A stretch of 64,000 nt of DNA from UBA10649 sp964597445 (GCA_964597445.1 CAZQXO010000001.1:124001-188000), one strand, 5' to 3'; positions 8,215 through 18,513 are shown, counted from the stretch's first letter. Notes: generated from the sequence alone by a model not told the origin. Made by a program: numbers and translations.

Positions 8215-8442
8215 GGGCCCACGCGCCAAGCCGCCGGACCCTGGTCGCAGGGCCGGGACGACCGGGTGCGCGGGTCCTCGTCACCCCACCGGCGACCCCC
8301 GCGGTGACCCGCACGCGCGACCGAGACACTCCACTGGCGTGGTCACCACTCGCACAGAGCGGCACCAGCGACGACACAGGCGTCGTCGCCGTCCTGCGAA
8401 CCCCACGCGGGAGCTCTGCCTCACGAACCGCGGAGTATGCCG

Positions 8443-8456
8443 ATAATGTGCATTAT
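8443..8456. promoter_or_regulatory. AT-rich 14-bp palindrome, operator candidate
   Basis: ATAATG and CATTAT are exact reverse complements around TG. The site is centred about 75 bp before ATG 8524 and about 250 bp from the argG start, so it more likely concerns the metal-receptor gene. It does not fit the actinobacterial IdeR/DtxR or Zur consensus I know, and it has only one ARG-box-like TGCAT. Confidence 0.4.
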
Positions 8457-8523
8457 GACAATCTTCTGATCCGCGTGCTGCCCCTCACCGCAGACACCCG
8501 TCCCCGCCTAGCCTTGGGCCATC

Positions 8524-9297
8524 ATGAGCCCCTCGACACCACCCACGGATGACCTCGGCCACGAAGTCCCGGTGGCCGGTCCCGCCCGACGCGTGGTGTC
8601 CCTGGTGCCGTCCCTGACCGAGGCCGTCGCCTCCGTCGACCCCGGCGCCGTGGTGGGCGCCACGGTCTGGTGCACCCAGCCGGCAGATCTCGCATCCGCC
8701 CGCGTGCGCGGCACCAAGAACCCGGACATCCGGTCGATCATCGCCCTCCAGCCCGATCTGGTCATCGCCAATCAGGAGGAGAACCGCGAGTTCGACGTGC
8801 GGCGGCTGCGCGAGGCCGGGATCCCGGTCTGGGTGACCCGGATCGAGACGCTGGACGAGGCGTTCGCCTCCCTCGAACGCCTGTTCGAGGTGGCCCTTGA
8901 GTGGGGGATCCCGCCATGGCTCGACCGGGCGCGTGCCCTCTGGGCCGCTCCCCCGGCCCACCCCAGCGTTCGGGTGGCGGTGCCCATCTGGCGTGACCCC
9001 TGGATGGTGGTGGGACCGCGCACCTTCACGGCCGACCTCCTGCGACGGGCCGGTGGGCTGGTCCTGCCTCACGACGGCGGCGATCGGTATCCCTCGATGC
9101 CGGTGGAGTCCCTCGACGAGCTGGGGGTCGATGTCGTCCTGCTCCCCGACGAGCCCTACGTGTTCTCGGCGTCCGATGGACCTGAGGCCTTCGTTCACAC
9201 GCCGACCCGGCTGGCCAACGGTCGCCTGCTCACCTGGTACGGCCCGTCGCTGGTCGAGGCGCGGTCCCACATCGATGGACTGCTGGCCCCGACATGA
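8524..9297 (+). CDS. Helical-backbone metal receptor (BtuF-like), no signal
   Basis: This 257-residue protein of the class III periplasmic-binding fold has the opening 'RVVSLVPSLTEAVASV' of BtuF and haem or cobalamin receptors, then 'GTKNPDIRSIIALQPDLVIANQEENR', a long connecting helix and a second lobe with 'LPDEPYVF'. Known relatives bind cobalamin or metal chelates and deliver them to ABC importers. This one begins 'MSPSTPPTDDLGHEV' with no signal peptide or lipobox, so it is predicted cytoplasmic, and no permease or ATPase lies beside it. Its ligand is unknown. It stands alone between a putative regulated promoter and a shared terminator. Confidence 0.78.
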   Translation: MSPSTPPTDDLGHEVPVAGPARRVVSLVPSLTEAVASVDPGAVVGATVWCTQPADLASARVRGTKNPDIRSIIALQPDLVIANQEENREFDVRRLREAGIPVWVTRIETLDEAFASLERLFEVALEWGIPPWLDRARALWAAPPAHPSVRVAVPIWRDPWMVVGPRTFTADLLRRAGGLVLPHDGGDRYPSMPVESLDELGVDVVLLPDEPYVFSASDGPEAFVHTPTRLANGRLLTWYGPSLVEARSHIDGLLAPT

Positions 9298-9298
9298 C

Positions 9299-9336
9299 TC
9301 GAGGGCTCCCCCTCCCGCAGGAGAAGGAGCCCTCGA
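9299..9336. terminator. Bidirectional terminator hairpin
   Basis: TCGAGGGCTCC (9299-9309) pairs perfectly with GGAGCCCTCGA (9326-9336). It lies 1 bp after the metal-receptor stop and 17 bp from the convergent SHOCT gene stop, so it can serve both. Confidence 0.75.
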
Positions 9337-9353
9337 CGGCTACGGACTCGGGC

Positions 9354-9740
9354 CTAGGAGCTGAGCGCCTTGGCCTTGAGCGCATCGAACTCGGACTGGC
9401 TGATCGTGCCGGAGTCGAGCAGGGCCTTGGCCGAGGCGATCTGGTCAGCCGGTGACACACTGCCGACAGCCGACTGGATGTAGGCCTTCTGCGCCTGCTC
9501 TGCCGCCGCGACCTGCGCCTGGCGACGCTCGGACATGCTGCCACCCCGCGCGATGAGGTACACGAGGGTCGTGAGCGGCGGAAGGATGATCAGGAAGATC
9601 AGCCAGATCGCCTTGCCCCAGCCACTCATGGTGTGGTCGCTGAACAGGTCGAAGACGACCATGACCCACACGAAGATGAACATGAACAGGATGAACAGCC
9701 AGAGCAGGGTCAGCAGGAAGCTGCCGAAATCGTCGTACAC
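9354..9740 (-). CDS. SHOCT-domain membrane protein
   Basis: This 128-residue protein has two transmembrane helices (about 8-33 and 42-66; 'LIFLIILPPLTTLVYLIARG'), resembling the PLDc_N-type two-helix module. A short helix follows, then a C-terminal SHOCT domain ('IASAKALLDSGTISQSEFDALKAKAL' region, 100-127). SHOCT is a small oligomerisation module of unknown specific role. GTG 9740 follows GAGAGG by 7 bases. A TAGCCT -10-like hexamer lies at 9801-9796. It is monocistronic. Function is not known beyond membrane location. Confidence 0.8.
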   Translation of the reverse strand: MYDDFGSFLLTLLWLFILFMFIFVWVMVVFDLFSDHTMSGWGKAIWLIFLIILPPLTTLVYLIARGGSMSERRQAQVAAAEQAQKAYIQSAVGSVSPADQIASAKALLDSGTISQSEFDALKAKALSS

Positions 9741-9850
9741 CGTGGTGCCTCTCTTCTTGGGTGACCACCGCGCATCGCGATGACCGTCACCGTCAAGGCT
9801 AGCGCCCGGAACCGCCGAAGTCTCGCAGGGTCACGCCTGTGACGAGCCGA

Positions 9851-12724
<2,874 letters not shown>

Positions 12725-12789
12725 GTCGTTCTCCCAGGTCAAGTACGCCAGCGGCGCACGGGGTCAGCGGGCACGGCTATGCCCACCAT

Positions 12790-13020
12790 CCCCCTCTGTC
12801 CACCGCGCACGCGCGACCTGAGAGCTTCACCGGCGAACCGGCTTTCACCGTCGGTAGGGACACGTCCCTTTTCCAGAGGTGCCTCTCCCGAGCGGTCCTG
12901 GATGCCTGAGAGGTTGTCGGGGAGATTGCTCCTTCGGCGCCCGACTCACGAGCGGTCCCCTGCAGGGCCGATCATCCAGCCCGCCAGGTCGCCGCGTCGA
13001 TCGTCAGGACTCTCCCGCCC
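12790..13020 (-). promoter_or_regulatory. Tandem glycine riboswitch
   Basis: Reading on the minus strand, the first aptamer opens with GGGAGAG (about 13016), has the core GCGCCGAAGGAGCAA and closes with CTCTCAGGCA (about 12902). The second opens with GGGAGAGGCACC, has GGTGAAAGCC, and closes with CTCTCAGGT (about 12818), followed by the characteristic GGACAGAGGGG tail (about 12803-12793). Two cooperative glycine-binding aptamers usually turn gcv genes on when glycine is high. About 65 bp then separate the tail from the gcvP start; a small GGGCA/TGCCC hairpin there may be part of the expression platform. Confidence 0.9.
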
Positions 13021-13039
13021 GGGATCAGACAGCGAATTG

Positions 13040-13045
13040 AGCCTA
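13040..13045 (-). promoter_or_regulatory. -10 box TAGGCT of riboswitch-gcvP transcript
   Basis: TAGGCT on the minus strand lies about 20 bases before the first aptamer, placing transcription start near 13033. It sits directly behind the stop of the MerR gene, so gcvP can be transcribed on its own. Confidence 0.6.
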
Positions 13046-13052
13046 GCGCGGA

Positions 13053-13646
13053 TCAGCCCGCCGAGCGACGGGCGCGCCGCTGGGCGAGCTCGTCCGGGGC
13101 TGCCGCCGGTGCCACGGCGATTCCATCGGGGCGCTCGGCCGGGAGGGCCGCCAACGTGCCCTCGACCTCTCGCCAGACGCTCCCCACGGCGATGCCGAAC
13201 ACCCCTTGGCCACCTCGGACGAGATCGACGACCTCGTCCGCACTGCGGCACTCGTAGATGCTCGCCCCATCGCTCATGATCGTGAGACCGGCCAGGTCCT
13301 CGCCGCTGCGCGTGGCAAGGTGGTCGACGGCCGCACGGATGTTGCCCAAGGAGACGCCCGTATCGATCAGCCGCTTGATGATGCGCAGGATGAGGATGTC
13401 CCGGAAGCCGTAGAGGCGCTGGGTGCCGGAGCCGGACGCGTCGCGAACCGACGGCGTCACCAGCCCCGTGCGCGCCCAGTAGTCCAGCTGTCGGTAGGTG
13501 ATGCCGGCGGCCGAGCACGCGATCGGCCCGCGGTACCCGACGTCCGTGGGCAGCGGGCGCAGCGTCGCCTCGTCGAACAGCACGCCCTGCGTTCGGGAGT
13601 CCACGACCGGACTCACGCCCTCACCGACCACGTTCGCCTCCTCCAT
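13053..13646 (-). CDS. MerR family transcriptional regulator (Rv1830-like)
   Basis: This 197-residue regulator has a MerR winged-helix DNA-binding domain at about residues 42-115: 'GITYRQLDYWARTGLVTPS', 'GSGTQRLYGFRDILILRIIKRLIDTGVSL'. The C-terminal domain carries 'SDGASIYECRSADEVVDLVRGGQGVFGIAVG' type sequence, as in the mycobacterial regulator Rv1830, reported to affect cell division. Position between the bifunctional nuclease and gcvP is the same as in M. tuberculosis. ATG 13646 has no obvious ribosome site; TACGCT lies about 22 bases upstream. Two families of short direct repeats lie in its upstream region and could be operators. Confidence 0.88.
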   Translation of the reverse strand: MEEANVVGEGVSPVVDSRTQGVLFDEATLRPLPTDVGYRGPIACSAAGITYRQLDYWARTGLVTPSVRDASGSGTQRLYGFRDILILRIIKRLIDTGVSLGNIRAAVDHLATRSGEDLAGLTIMSDGASIYECRSADEVVDLVRGGQGVFGIAVGSVWREVEGTLAALPAERPDGIAVAPAAAPDELAQRRARRSAG

Positions 13647-13678
13647 CGGGCCGAGGCCCGGGCCGTCAGCGTAACGCT

Positions 13679-13742
13679 CTGCTGACTGGTGCCTGCTGAC
13701 TCAGTTCACTCCCCCACCACACCTGTGACGAATGTGACGAAT
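13679..13742. repeat. Two sets of 9-bp direct repeats upstream of MerR gene
   Basis: CTGCTGACT occurs at 13679-13687 and 13693-13701 (14-bp period), and GTGACGAAT occurs back to back at 13725-13733 and 13734-13742. Both sets lie in the 209-bp intergenic region 5' of the MerR gene. They are operator candidates only. Confidence 0.5.
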
Positions 13743-13855
13743 GTGGCTGGTGGGACGAACGCGACGTTAGGGCCCGGGGAGCCGTGAATCAACGTGGCGC
13801 GGCGGCGTGTCGGGAGGCAAAGTCTCAACCTCCTCCTGAGGGTCCGCCCCGACGG

Positions 13856-14338
13856 TCAGACGCCGAAGTCCTCCGGCGACACGTGGTCCAGGAACTCGCG
13901 GAACTGCTGGACCTCCTCCTCCGCGGAGGCGGTGTCGTCCTCCTCGTCCGGGAGGTCGATGCCGGCCTCATCGAGCACGGACTCGGCACCCACGATGGCC
14001 GACCCGGTACGAAGCGCGAGGGCGATCGCATCGGAGGGGCGAGCGCTCACCTCGCTGCCATCCGCGAACGCGAGGGTCGCGTAGAAGACACCATCCTCGA
14101 GCGCGGTGATGCGCACCTCGGACACCTCAGCGCCCAGAGTGCCGATGATGTCGCGCATCAGGTCGTGGGTGAGCGGCCGCGGCGGAACGATGCCCTGCTG
14201 CGCGTAGGCGATCGCGGTCGCCTCGACGGCTCCCACCCAGATGGGGAGGTAACGACCCCCATCCCTCTCACGAAGCAGGACTATCGGATTGTTGGAGGGC
14301 ATCTCCACCCGCACGCCGACAACATCGAGAGCTCGCAC
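13856..14338 (-). CDS. Bifunctional nuclease family protein (Rv1829-like)
   Basis: This 160-residue protein of the DUF151 / BFN domain family has 'LLRERDGGRYLPIWVGAVEATAIAYAQ', 'RPLTHDLMRDII' and 'SARPSDAIALALRTG', which define it. An acidic C-terminus is rich in Glu and Asp. The Thermotoga structure (TM0160) established the fold and plant members have nuclease activity; the bacterial role is unsettled. The start is set at GTG 14338, six bases after TACTCT, giving a length close to M. tuberculosis Rv1829; the reading frame is open further upstream to 14419 but that part does not look conserved. It lies between two MerR genes, as in mycobacteria. Confidence 0.88.
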   Translation of the reverse strand: MRALDVVGVRVEMPSNNPIVLLRERDGGRYLPIWVGAVEATAIAYAQQGIVPPRPLTHDLMRDIIGTLGAEVSEVRITALEDGVFYATLAFADGSEVSARPSDAIALALRTGSAIVGAESVLDEAGIDLPDEEDDTASAEEEVQQFREFLDHVSPEDFGV

Positions 14339-14344
14339 CCCACC

Positions 14345-14350
14345 AGAGTA
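14345..14350 (-). promoter_or_regulatory. -10 box TACTCT, leaderless type
   Basis: TACTCT on the minus strand, six bases, then GTG 14338 of the bifunctional nuclease gene. It supports the shorter start over the longer open frame. Confidence 0.55.
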
Positions 14351-14372
14351 ACCCCGCTCCGGCGGCGATGCC

Positions 14373-15098
14373 TCAGGCCCGACCACCCCGGATGAGCTCG
14401 GCGCGCAGGAGAGCCGCATGCAACTGCACGAAGAGGGACGCCAACTCCCTCACGACCTCCTGCTGGCGCGCCCTGCCGTCCCGATCCCGCGGCTGGGAGA
14501 AGGGCGTCGCCATCTGCTCGATCACACCCGTCTCACGGTCCGTCACGACGCGGAAGCTGCGCAGGTGACGCGGCTCCACCCCGAAAGCGCTGAGTCGCGC
14601 GATCACCTGGACGATGGCCAGCGCGTCCTCGTCGTAGTGACCCGTGGGTGACGCCCAGACCACCCCGATGCCCTCCAACTGGGCGATGTAGGACTCGTCG
14701 AGACCCACGGCCTCGGCCAGCTCCACACGCGTCAGGCGGACTCGGCCCGTTCCCGGCCTGAAGTCCTCCGGTCGCAGGCCTGAGCCTGACGTCGACGCCG
14801 GGGCCTCAGCGCGGGCCTGTTCATCGTCGCCGTCGAGAGCCTCCCGGATGACCTTCAGAGGCAGGTACTGGTCACGCTGAAGCGTGAGAACGGCTCGAAG
14901 TCGGTCGATGTCGCGCTGCGCGAAACGGCGATATCCGGAGGCCGTCCTCTCGGGACAGACGAGGCCCTCCGCCTCCAGGAAGCGGATCTTGCTGATCGTG
15001 ACATCCGGGAACTCACGCTTCAGGAGCTGCAGGACCTCACCGATGCTGATCGTGCCCGAGACCCCCTCGGCCGCGGACCCCGTGGCGCGCTGCGTCAT
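14373..15098 (-). CDS. ftsR: MerR family regulator FtsR
   Basis: This 241-residue protein has the N-terminal MerR helix-turn-helix 'SIGEVLQLLKREFPDVTISKIRFLEAEGLVCPERTASGYRRF' region (about 17-60) and a second helical domain with 'FGVEPRHLRSFRVVTDRETGVIEQMATPF'. These features match actinobacterial FtsR (M. tuberculosis Rv1828), which activates ftsZ in Corynebacterium glutamicum. A disordered linker around residues 95-115 is rich in Ala, Ser and Gly. Its ATG overlaps the FHA gene stop by 4 bp (ATGA), so it is translated with the FHA protein. Unlike the other MerR gene here it has no promoter of its own that I can see. Confidence 0.9.
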   Translation of the reverse strand: MTQRATGSAAEGVSGTISIGEVLQLLKREFPDVTISKIRFLEAEGLVCPERTASGYRRFAQRDIDRLRAVLTLQRDQYLPLKVIREALDGDDEQARAEAPASTSGSGLRPEDFRPGTGRVRLTRVELAEAVGLDESYIAQLEGIGVVWASPTGHYDEDALAIVQVIARLSAFGVEPRHLRSFRVVTDRETGVIEQMATPFSQPRDRDGRARQQEVVRELASLFVQLHAALLRAELIRGGRA

Positions 15099-15595
15099 GA
15101 GTCGGACTCGACGCCGAGCAGGAGGATGAAGCGGAACTTCCCGATCTGCACCTCATCACCACCGGCCAGTCGCCGGTCCTCCACCCGGGATCTGTTCACG
15201 TAGGTGCCGTTGAGGCTTCCCGCATCCCGAATGCTCCAGCCCTCCGCACCGTGGCGGAACTCGGCATGGTGCCGGCTCACGGTGACGTCGTCGAGGAAGA
15301 CGTCGGCGTCCTCCGACCGACCGACACGGAGGATTCCGGCGGCAGGGTCCAACAGGAACTCCTGACCCTGACCCGGACCACGATGGACCACGAGCACGGC
15401 CGCTCCTGCCGGAACGCCCGCATGGGCACCCGACCCCATCACGGGAAGGGAGCCCGAGCCTGTCGCCGGACCGGGCAGCGGCACCGCCGACGTGTGCTCG
15501 AGACTCTCGAACGCCTCTCGGGCCAAGGGGGAACCGCAGGCACCGCAGAAGCGGTCGTCCTCGGCCGTGACGTGACCGCACCGTGGACACGACAT
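15095..15595 (-). CDS. Zinc-ribbon FHA protein (GarA/OdhI-like)
   Basis: This 166-residue protein corresponds by position to M. tuberculosis GarA (Rv1827), which inhibits 2-oxoglutarate dehydrogenase when unphosphorylated. The FHA domain spans about 66-160, with the phosphothreonine-binding set 'VGRSEDADVFL' (Arg93), 'SRHHAEF' (Ser108, His110) and 'GSLNGTYVNRS' (Asn129). In place of a purely disordered N-terminus, it begins with a zinc ribbon, Cys3, Cys6, Cys17 and Cys20. The phospho-switch motif of GarA/OdhI (ETTS) is represented only by 'EHTSAV', with Thr35 as the one likely phosphoacceptor. Gene spacing is 5 bp from gcvH and -4 bp to ftsR, one operon. Confidence 0.9.
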   Translation of the reverse strand: MSCPRCGHVTAEDDRFCGACGSPLAREAFESLEHTSAVPLPGPATGSGSLPVMGSGAHAGVPAGAAVLVVHRGPGQGQEFLLDPAAGILRVGRSEDADVFLDDVTVSRHHAEFRHGAEGWSIRDAGSLNGTYVNRSRVEDRRLAGGDEVQIGKFRFILLLGVESDS

Positions 15596-15600
15596 GTCGC

Positions 15601-15984
15601 CTAGGCCTTCTCCACCAGCGCCCGGTAGTCGGCAGCCGAGAGCAGCGCGTCGAGCGCCCCCGCATCATCCGGCTGGAGCTCGACCATCCAGCCCGAGCCG
15701 TAGGGGTCGGAGTTCACGGTCTCGGGGGCCGTGTCGAGCATTCCGTTGACGGCCACGACTGCGCCCGAGAGCGGCGCATAGAGATCGCTGACGCTCTTGG
15801 TGGACTCCACCTCGCCGCAGGCCGAGCCCGCGTCGATACGCGACCCCACACCCGGCAGGGACACGAACACGATGTCGCCGAGGGCCTCCTGCGCGTACGC
15901 GGTGATGCCGAAGAGCACGGTGCCGACATCCGTGGCCTTCACCCACTCGTGCTCGGCTGTGTAGCGCAGTTCGTCGGGGTACAT
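15601..15984 (-). CDS. gcvH: Glycine cleavage system H protein
   Basis: This 127-residue lipoyl carrier shuttles the aminomethyl intermediate between GcvP, GcvT and the L protein. The lipoylated lysine lies in 'EVESTKSVSDLYAP' (about residue 64). The opening 'LRYTAEHEWV' and 'GITAYAQEALGDIVFVSLP' are standard. ATG 15984 follows GAGGAG by 5 bases. It stands at the head of the gcvH-FHA-ftsR group and is separated from gcvP by the regulators, as in mycobacteria. Confidence 0.96.
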   Translation of the reverse strand: MYPDELRYTAEHEWVKATDVGTVLFGITAYAQEALGDIVFVSLPGVGSRIDAGSACGEVESTKSVSDLYAPLSGAVVAVNGMLDTAPETVNSDPYGSGWMVELQPDDAGALDALLSAADYRALVEKA

Positions 15985-16029
15985 CTCACTCCTCGAAAGC
16001 TGGGCCTCAGGGCTGGGGCGGGCGCAGGT

Positions 16030-16794
16030 TCACGACTCCCTGACGGGCACTGTAACGGAGATCGTGAGGTTGTCGTCCGACGTGATGCCGAATTCCGCGC
16101 CCCTCGTGCGCACCGACTCCGCGAGCCCTCCGGGGATGCTCATGGCAGCCGTCATGGTCTCGGGATCGCCGATCGCGAGGATGTCGATCTGCGGCCCGAC
16201 CGGGGTCCCGCTCGCCACCACGCCCCGATCCGTATCGGCGAACCACGTGTCCACGGACACCCGCACGCCGCTGACCTCGATGGCCTCCGCACCCGCGTCG
16301 CGGAGCTCCTGAACGGCATCGATGAGCACCGCTGACTCCAGAAGCCCGTCGGGATCATCGAGCGTGATCCGCACTCCTGGCCCCGAGACCGGCGTGGAGC
16401 CGGACATGATCCGCAGCGCCTCGAGCTGGCGGCGCGCATCTGCCAGAGCCTGGGCCGTCGACCCGGACTCGAGGTCACGCTGAACCTCGGACAGCCGAGC
16501 CGCGTCCTGCTCGAGGCGAGCTTGCCGAGCACCGAGATCATCGAGTACCTGAACGAGGTCCTCCGTTCGAGCTGAGCGCCACTCGGCCTCATCGCCACGC
16601 GGAGCGATCACGACCACCGTGACGAGCAGGCCGAGCAGGAGGAAGAGCGCTCCGATCATCAGGTGCGGGCGACTCGGCTGATACGCGAGTCGGGCCACGA
16701 GCGCCCGCGCACTCGTCGCCTCGGGCTCCGCAGCCGAGTCGCTCTCCTGACCGTCCGGGGCGCCCCGACCCTCCGTCGCATCGCTCATGGTCAT
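16030..16794 (-). CDS. DUF881 family membrane protein (second copy)
   Basis: This 254-residue single-pass protein has a cytoplasmic N-terminus of about 45 residues, one transmembrane helix ('MIGALFLLLGLLVTVVVIA', about 46-65), a coiled-coil stretch rich in Glu, Gln and Arg (75-125) and the DUF881 domain ('VSGPGVRITLDDPDG', 'AVQELRDAGAEAIEVSGVRV', 'AEFGITSDDNLTISV'). Function is unknown; the family is usually encoded next to the small basic protein and cell-division or phospholipid genes. ATG 16794 overlaps the small basic protein stop by 4 bp. Corresponds to Rv1825. Confidence 0.88.
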   Translation of the reverse strand: MTMSDATEGRGAPDGQESDSAAEPEATSARALVARLAYQPSRPHLMIGALFLLLGLLVTVVVIAPRGDEAEWRSARTEDLVQVLDDLGARQARLEQDAARLSEVQRDLESGSTAQALADARRQLEALRIMSGSTPVSGPGVRITLDDPDGLLESAVLIDAVQELRDAGAEAIEVSGVRVSVDTWFADTDRGVVASGTPVGPQIDILAIGDPETMTAAMSIPGGLAESVRTRGAEFGITSDDNLTISVTVPVRES

Positions 16795-17123
16795 GCCCGG
16801 AAGAGGAGCCGACGGATGGCGGCAGCATTCGCGAAGATCCGCATGGCGAGCACGACCACGACCCCTGTCGACATCTGCGCCCCGACCCCGAGTTGGTCAC
16901 CCAGGAACACGAGGAAGGACGCGATTACCACGTTCGACAGGAAGCTGACGGCGAAGATCCGGTCGTCGAAACGACGCTCCATCAGGGCCCGGAACCCGCC
17001 GAAGACGGCGTCGAGTGCTGCGACGATGGCGATCGGCAGGTAGGGCTCGAGCCAGAGCGGGATCATGGGGTGCCACACGATCCCCACGGCCACGCCCACG
17101 AGAAGCCCGATGATCGCGATCAC
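16791..17123 (-). CDS. Small basic family protein (DUF1290)
   Basis: This 110-residue integral membrane protein has three or four hydrophobic helices ('IGLLVGVAVGIVW', 'LPIAIVAALDAVFGGFRALMERRFDD', 'FLSNVVIASFLVFLGDQLGVG'). It is the Sbp family of Bacillus and actinobacteria, whose role is unknown. It is sandwiched between two DUF881 genes with GTGA and ATGA overlaps at the two ends, so the three are a coupled unit. GTG 17123 is the start. Corresponds to Rv1824. Confidence 0.88.
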   Translation of the reverse strand: MIAIIGLLVGVAVGIVWHPMIPLWLEPYLPIAIVAALDAVFGGFRALMERRFDDRIFAVSFLSNVVIASFLVFLGDQLGVGAQMSTGVVVVLAMRIFANAAAIRRLLFRA

Positions 17124-17932
17124 GACGCCTCTCCCCTTCCGAGCGGTGCCACTGGCTCCTCGCCGACCACGACGGCGCTTCTCGGCACCGACACCTGACC
17201 CGGCGGCAACGCTACGTCACGCTGCTGGAGGGCGGAGACGAGACCGTAGTCGACGGCCAGCGTGGTGAGAACGTCGCCGATCCCCGTGGGGTCGAGGGGG
17301 CCGTCTCCCTGCACCGCGCGGATGGAATAGGGCCGTGCCAGCGGGTGGTAGTTCACGAGGATCGCATCGCCAGCACTGCGGATGGCTGAGGTCTCGACCA
17401 GCCGCTGGTCGTTGATCGCGATGCCCTGCGCGCCCGCGCGCCAGAGCTCGTTGACGATCGCCTGAAGGTCCCGGTCGAGTACGCGGTTCAAGGAACCGGG
17501 CTGGGCATCGGGGGCATCGTCCATGGTGATGATCAGTCCGGGGCCAGTCAGCGCCGTGGTGCCCGCCTGCAGCGCCAGCTGCTCCAGCTCGACGGACTCA
17601 CGCGATCCCTCGCCTGCGGCGAACAGGTCGGCACTGAGGCGATCCACCTCCTCAGTGCGAGCGCTCACCTCCTGCTGGAGGACGTCCACGGCATCCGAGG
17701 CGGTGAGCACGCGCGAGACGAGCTCGGCCCGCGTCTCGAGACGTTCGGCCTCGGAGGTGCGGGCCGAGATAGCGGCCAGGACGCCCACGAGGCCGACAGC
17801 GGCAGCCCCCACGATGACGACAAGGCCGCGCGACAGTCCGGCGGCACTCGACCCATCCGGGCGACGAGGCCGTGCCCACCGGTACTCGTCTGCCGTGGCA
17901 TCGCGCAGGAAGCGCTCGATGACGCTGGTCAT
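17120..17932 (-). CDS. DUF881 family membrane protein (first copy)
   Basis: This 270-residue paralogue of the product at 16030 has a cytoplasmic head of about 33 residues, a transmembrane helix ('GLVVIVGAAAVGLVGVLAAI'), a coiled coil (about 60-110) and a DUF881 domain with 'ALTGPGLIITMDDAPD', 'IVNELWRAGAQGIAINDQRL' and 'LARPYSIRAVQG'. ATG 17932 overlaps the phosphatidyltransferase stop by 4 bp. The paired DUF881 proteins around the small basic protein suggest a membrane complex with an extracellular coiled-coil part, an inference from arrangement only. Corresponds to Rv1823. Confidence 0.88.
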   Translation of the reverse strand: MTSVIERFLRDATADEYRWARPRRPDGSSAAGLSRGLVVIVGAAAVGLVGVLAAISARTSEAERLETRAELVSRVLTASDAVDVLQQEVSARTEEVDRLSADLFAAGEGSRESVELEQLALQAGTTALTGPGLIITMDDAPDAQPGSLNRVLDRDLQAIVNELWRAGAQGIAINDQRLVETSAIRSAGDAILVNYHPLARPYSIRAVQGDGPLDPTGIGDVLTTLAVDYGLVSALQQRDVALPPGQVSVPRSAVVVGEEPVAPLGRGEAS

Positions 17933-18513
17933 GGCTGCATGGCCGCGGACGCCTCCCGACCGAGCGCCTGCTGGGCGTAGCGGATCCCGGCCCACCAGTA
18001 GAGGAAGGCACCCCAGATGGCGAAGGCCCACCCGAGCGTCGACGCGACAGGGCCGACGATCGACGTCTGACCCAGCAGAAGGAGTGGGAAGCCCCACAGG
18101 AGAGCGAAGGTGGCCGCCTTGCCGACGTACGTGACGGGCAGCGCCAGCCTCCCTTGGCGTCGCAGGGCGGGAAGGAGGAGCAGGAGAAGGACATCCCGCA
18201 GGGCCAGCAGGACGACCAGCCACCAGGGAATCAGCTGTCGCAGGGCCAGGCCGAGCAGAACGGCGACGATGTACAGCCGATCGACGAGCGGGTCCAGCAT
18301 GACGCCGAGGCGCGTGCGTTGATTCCATCGACGCGCCAGGAACCCATCGAGCCAGTCGGTCACGCCGGCGATCACGAGCACAGCGAAGCCGAGGACATCC
18401 TCCTCCTGGACGACGACCAGCCACAGGAAGAGAGGAATGCCCAGCAGCCGAGCACAGGACAGGAGGTTGGGCACCGTCAGGATGCGGTCCTCCGGGCTTC
18501 CCGATGCTCGCAC
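17929..18513 (-). CDS. CDP-alcohol phosphatidyltransferase (PgsA-like)
   Basis: This 194-residue polytopic enzyme has the family motif D-G-x2-A-R-x8-G-x3-D-x3-D seen as 'DWLDGFLARRWNQ' and 'LGVMLDPLVDRLY'. It exchanges CMP of CDP-diacylglycerol for an alcohol. 'VTYVGKAATF' matches the Rv1822 (PgsA2) group, so glycerol phosphate or a polar head group such as cardiolipin precursor is likely, but the acceptor is not proven. The start is set at GTG 18513, seven bases after TAGCGT; GTG 18522 is in frame but lies inside that hexamer. It heads the DUF881 operon. Confidence 0.85.
   Translation of the reverse strand: MRASGSPEDRILTVPNLLSCARLLGIPLFLWLVVVQEEDVLGFAVLVIAGVTDWLDGFLARRWNQRTRLGVMLDPLVDRLYIVAVLLGLALRQLIPWWLVVLLALRDVLLLLLLPALRRQGRLALPVTYVGKAATFALLWGFPLLLLGQTSIVGPVASTLGWAFAIWGAFLYWWAGIRYAQQALGREASAAMQP

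Larger units (their letters stand above)
8203..8523. other. Divergent intergenic region, 321 bp
   Basis: No coding region is supported here. It holds the argG -10 box at its left end, a GC-rich stretch (8220-8430) with no repeat I can name, then an AT-rich island near 8435-8475 with a 14-bp palindrome, and at the right end TAGCCT (8509-8514), a possible -10 nine bases before ATG 8524. Confidence 0.6.

Noticed and set aside
8443..8456. ArgR box for argG
   Set aside because: Only one TGCAT half-site, and the distance to the argG promoter is about 240 bp.
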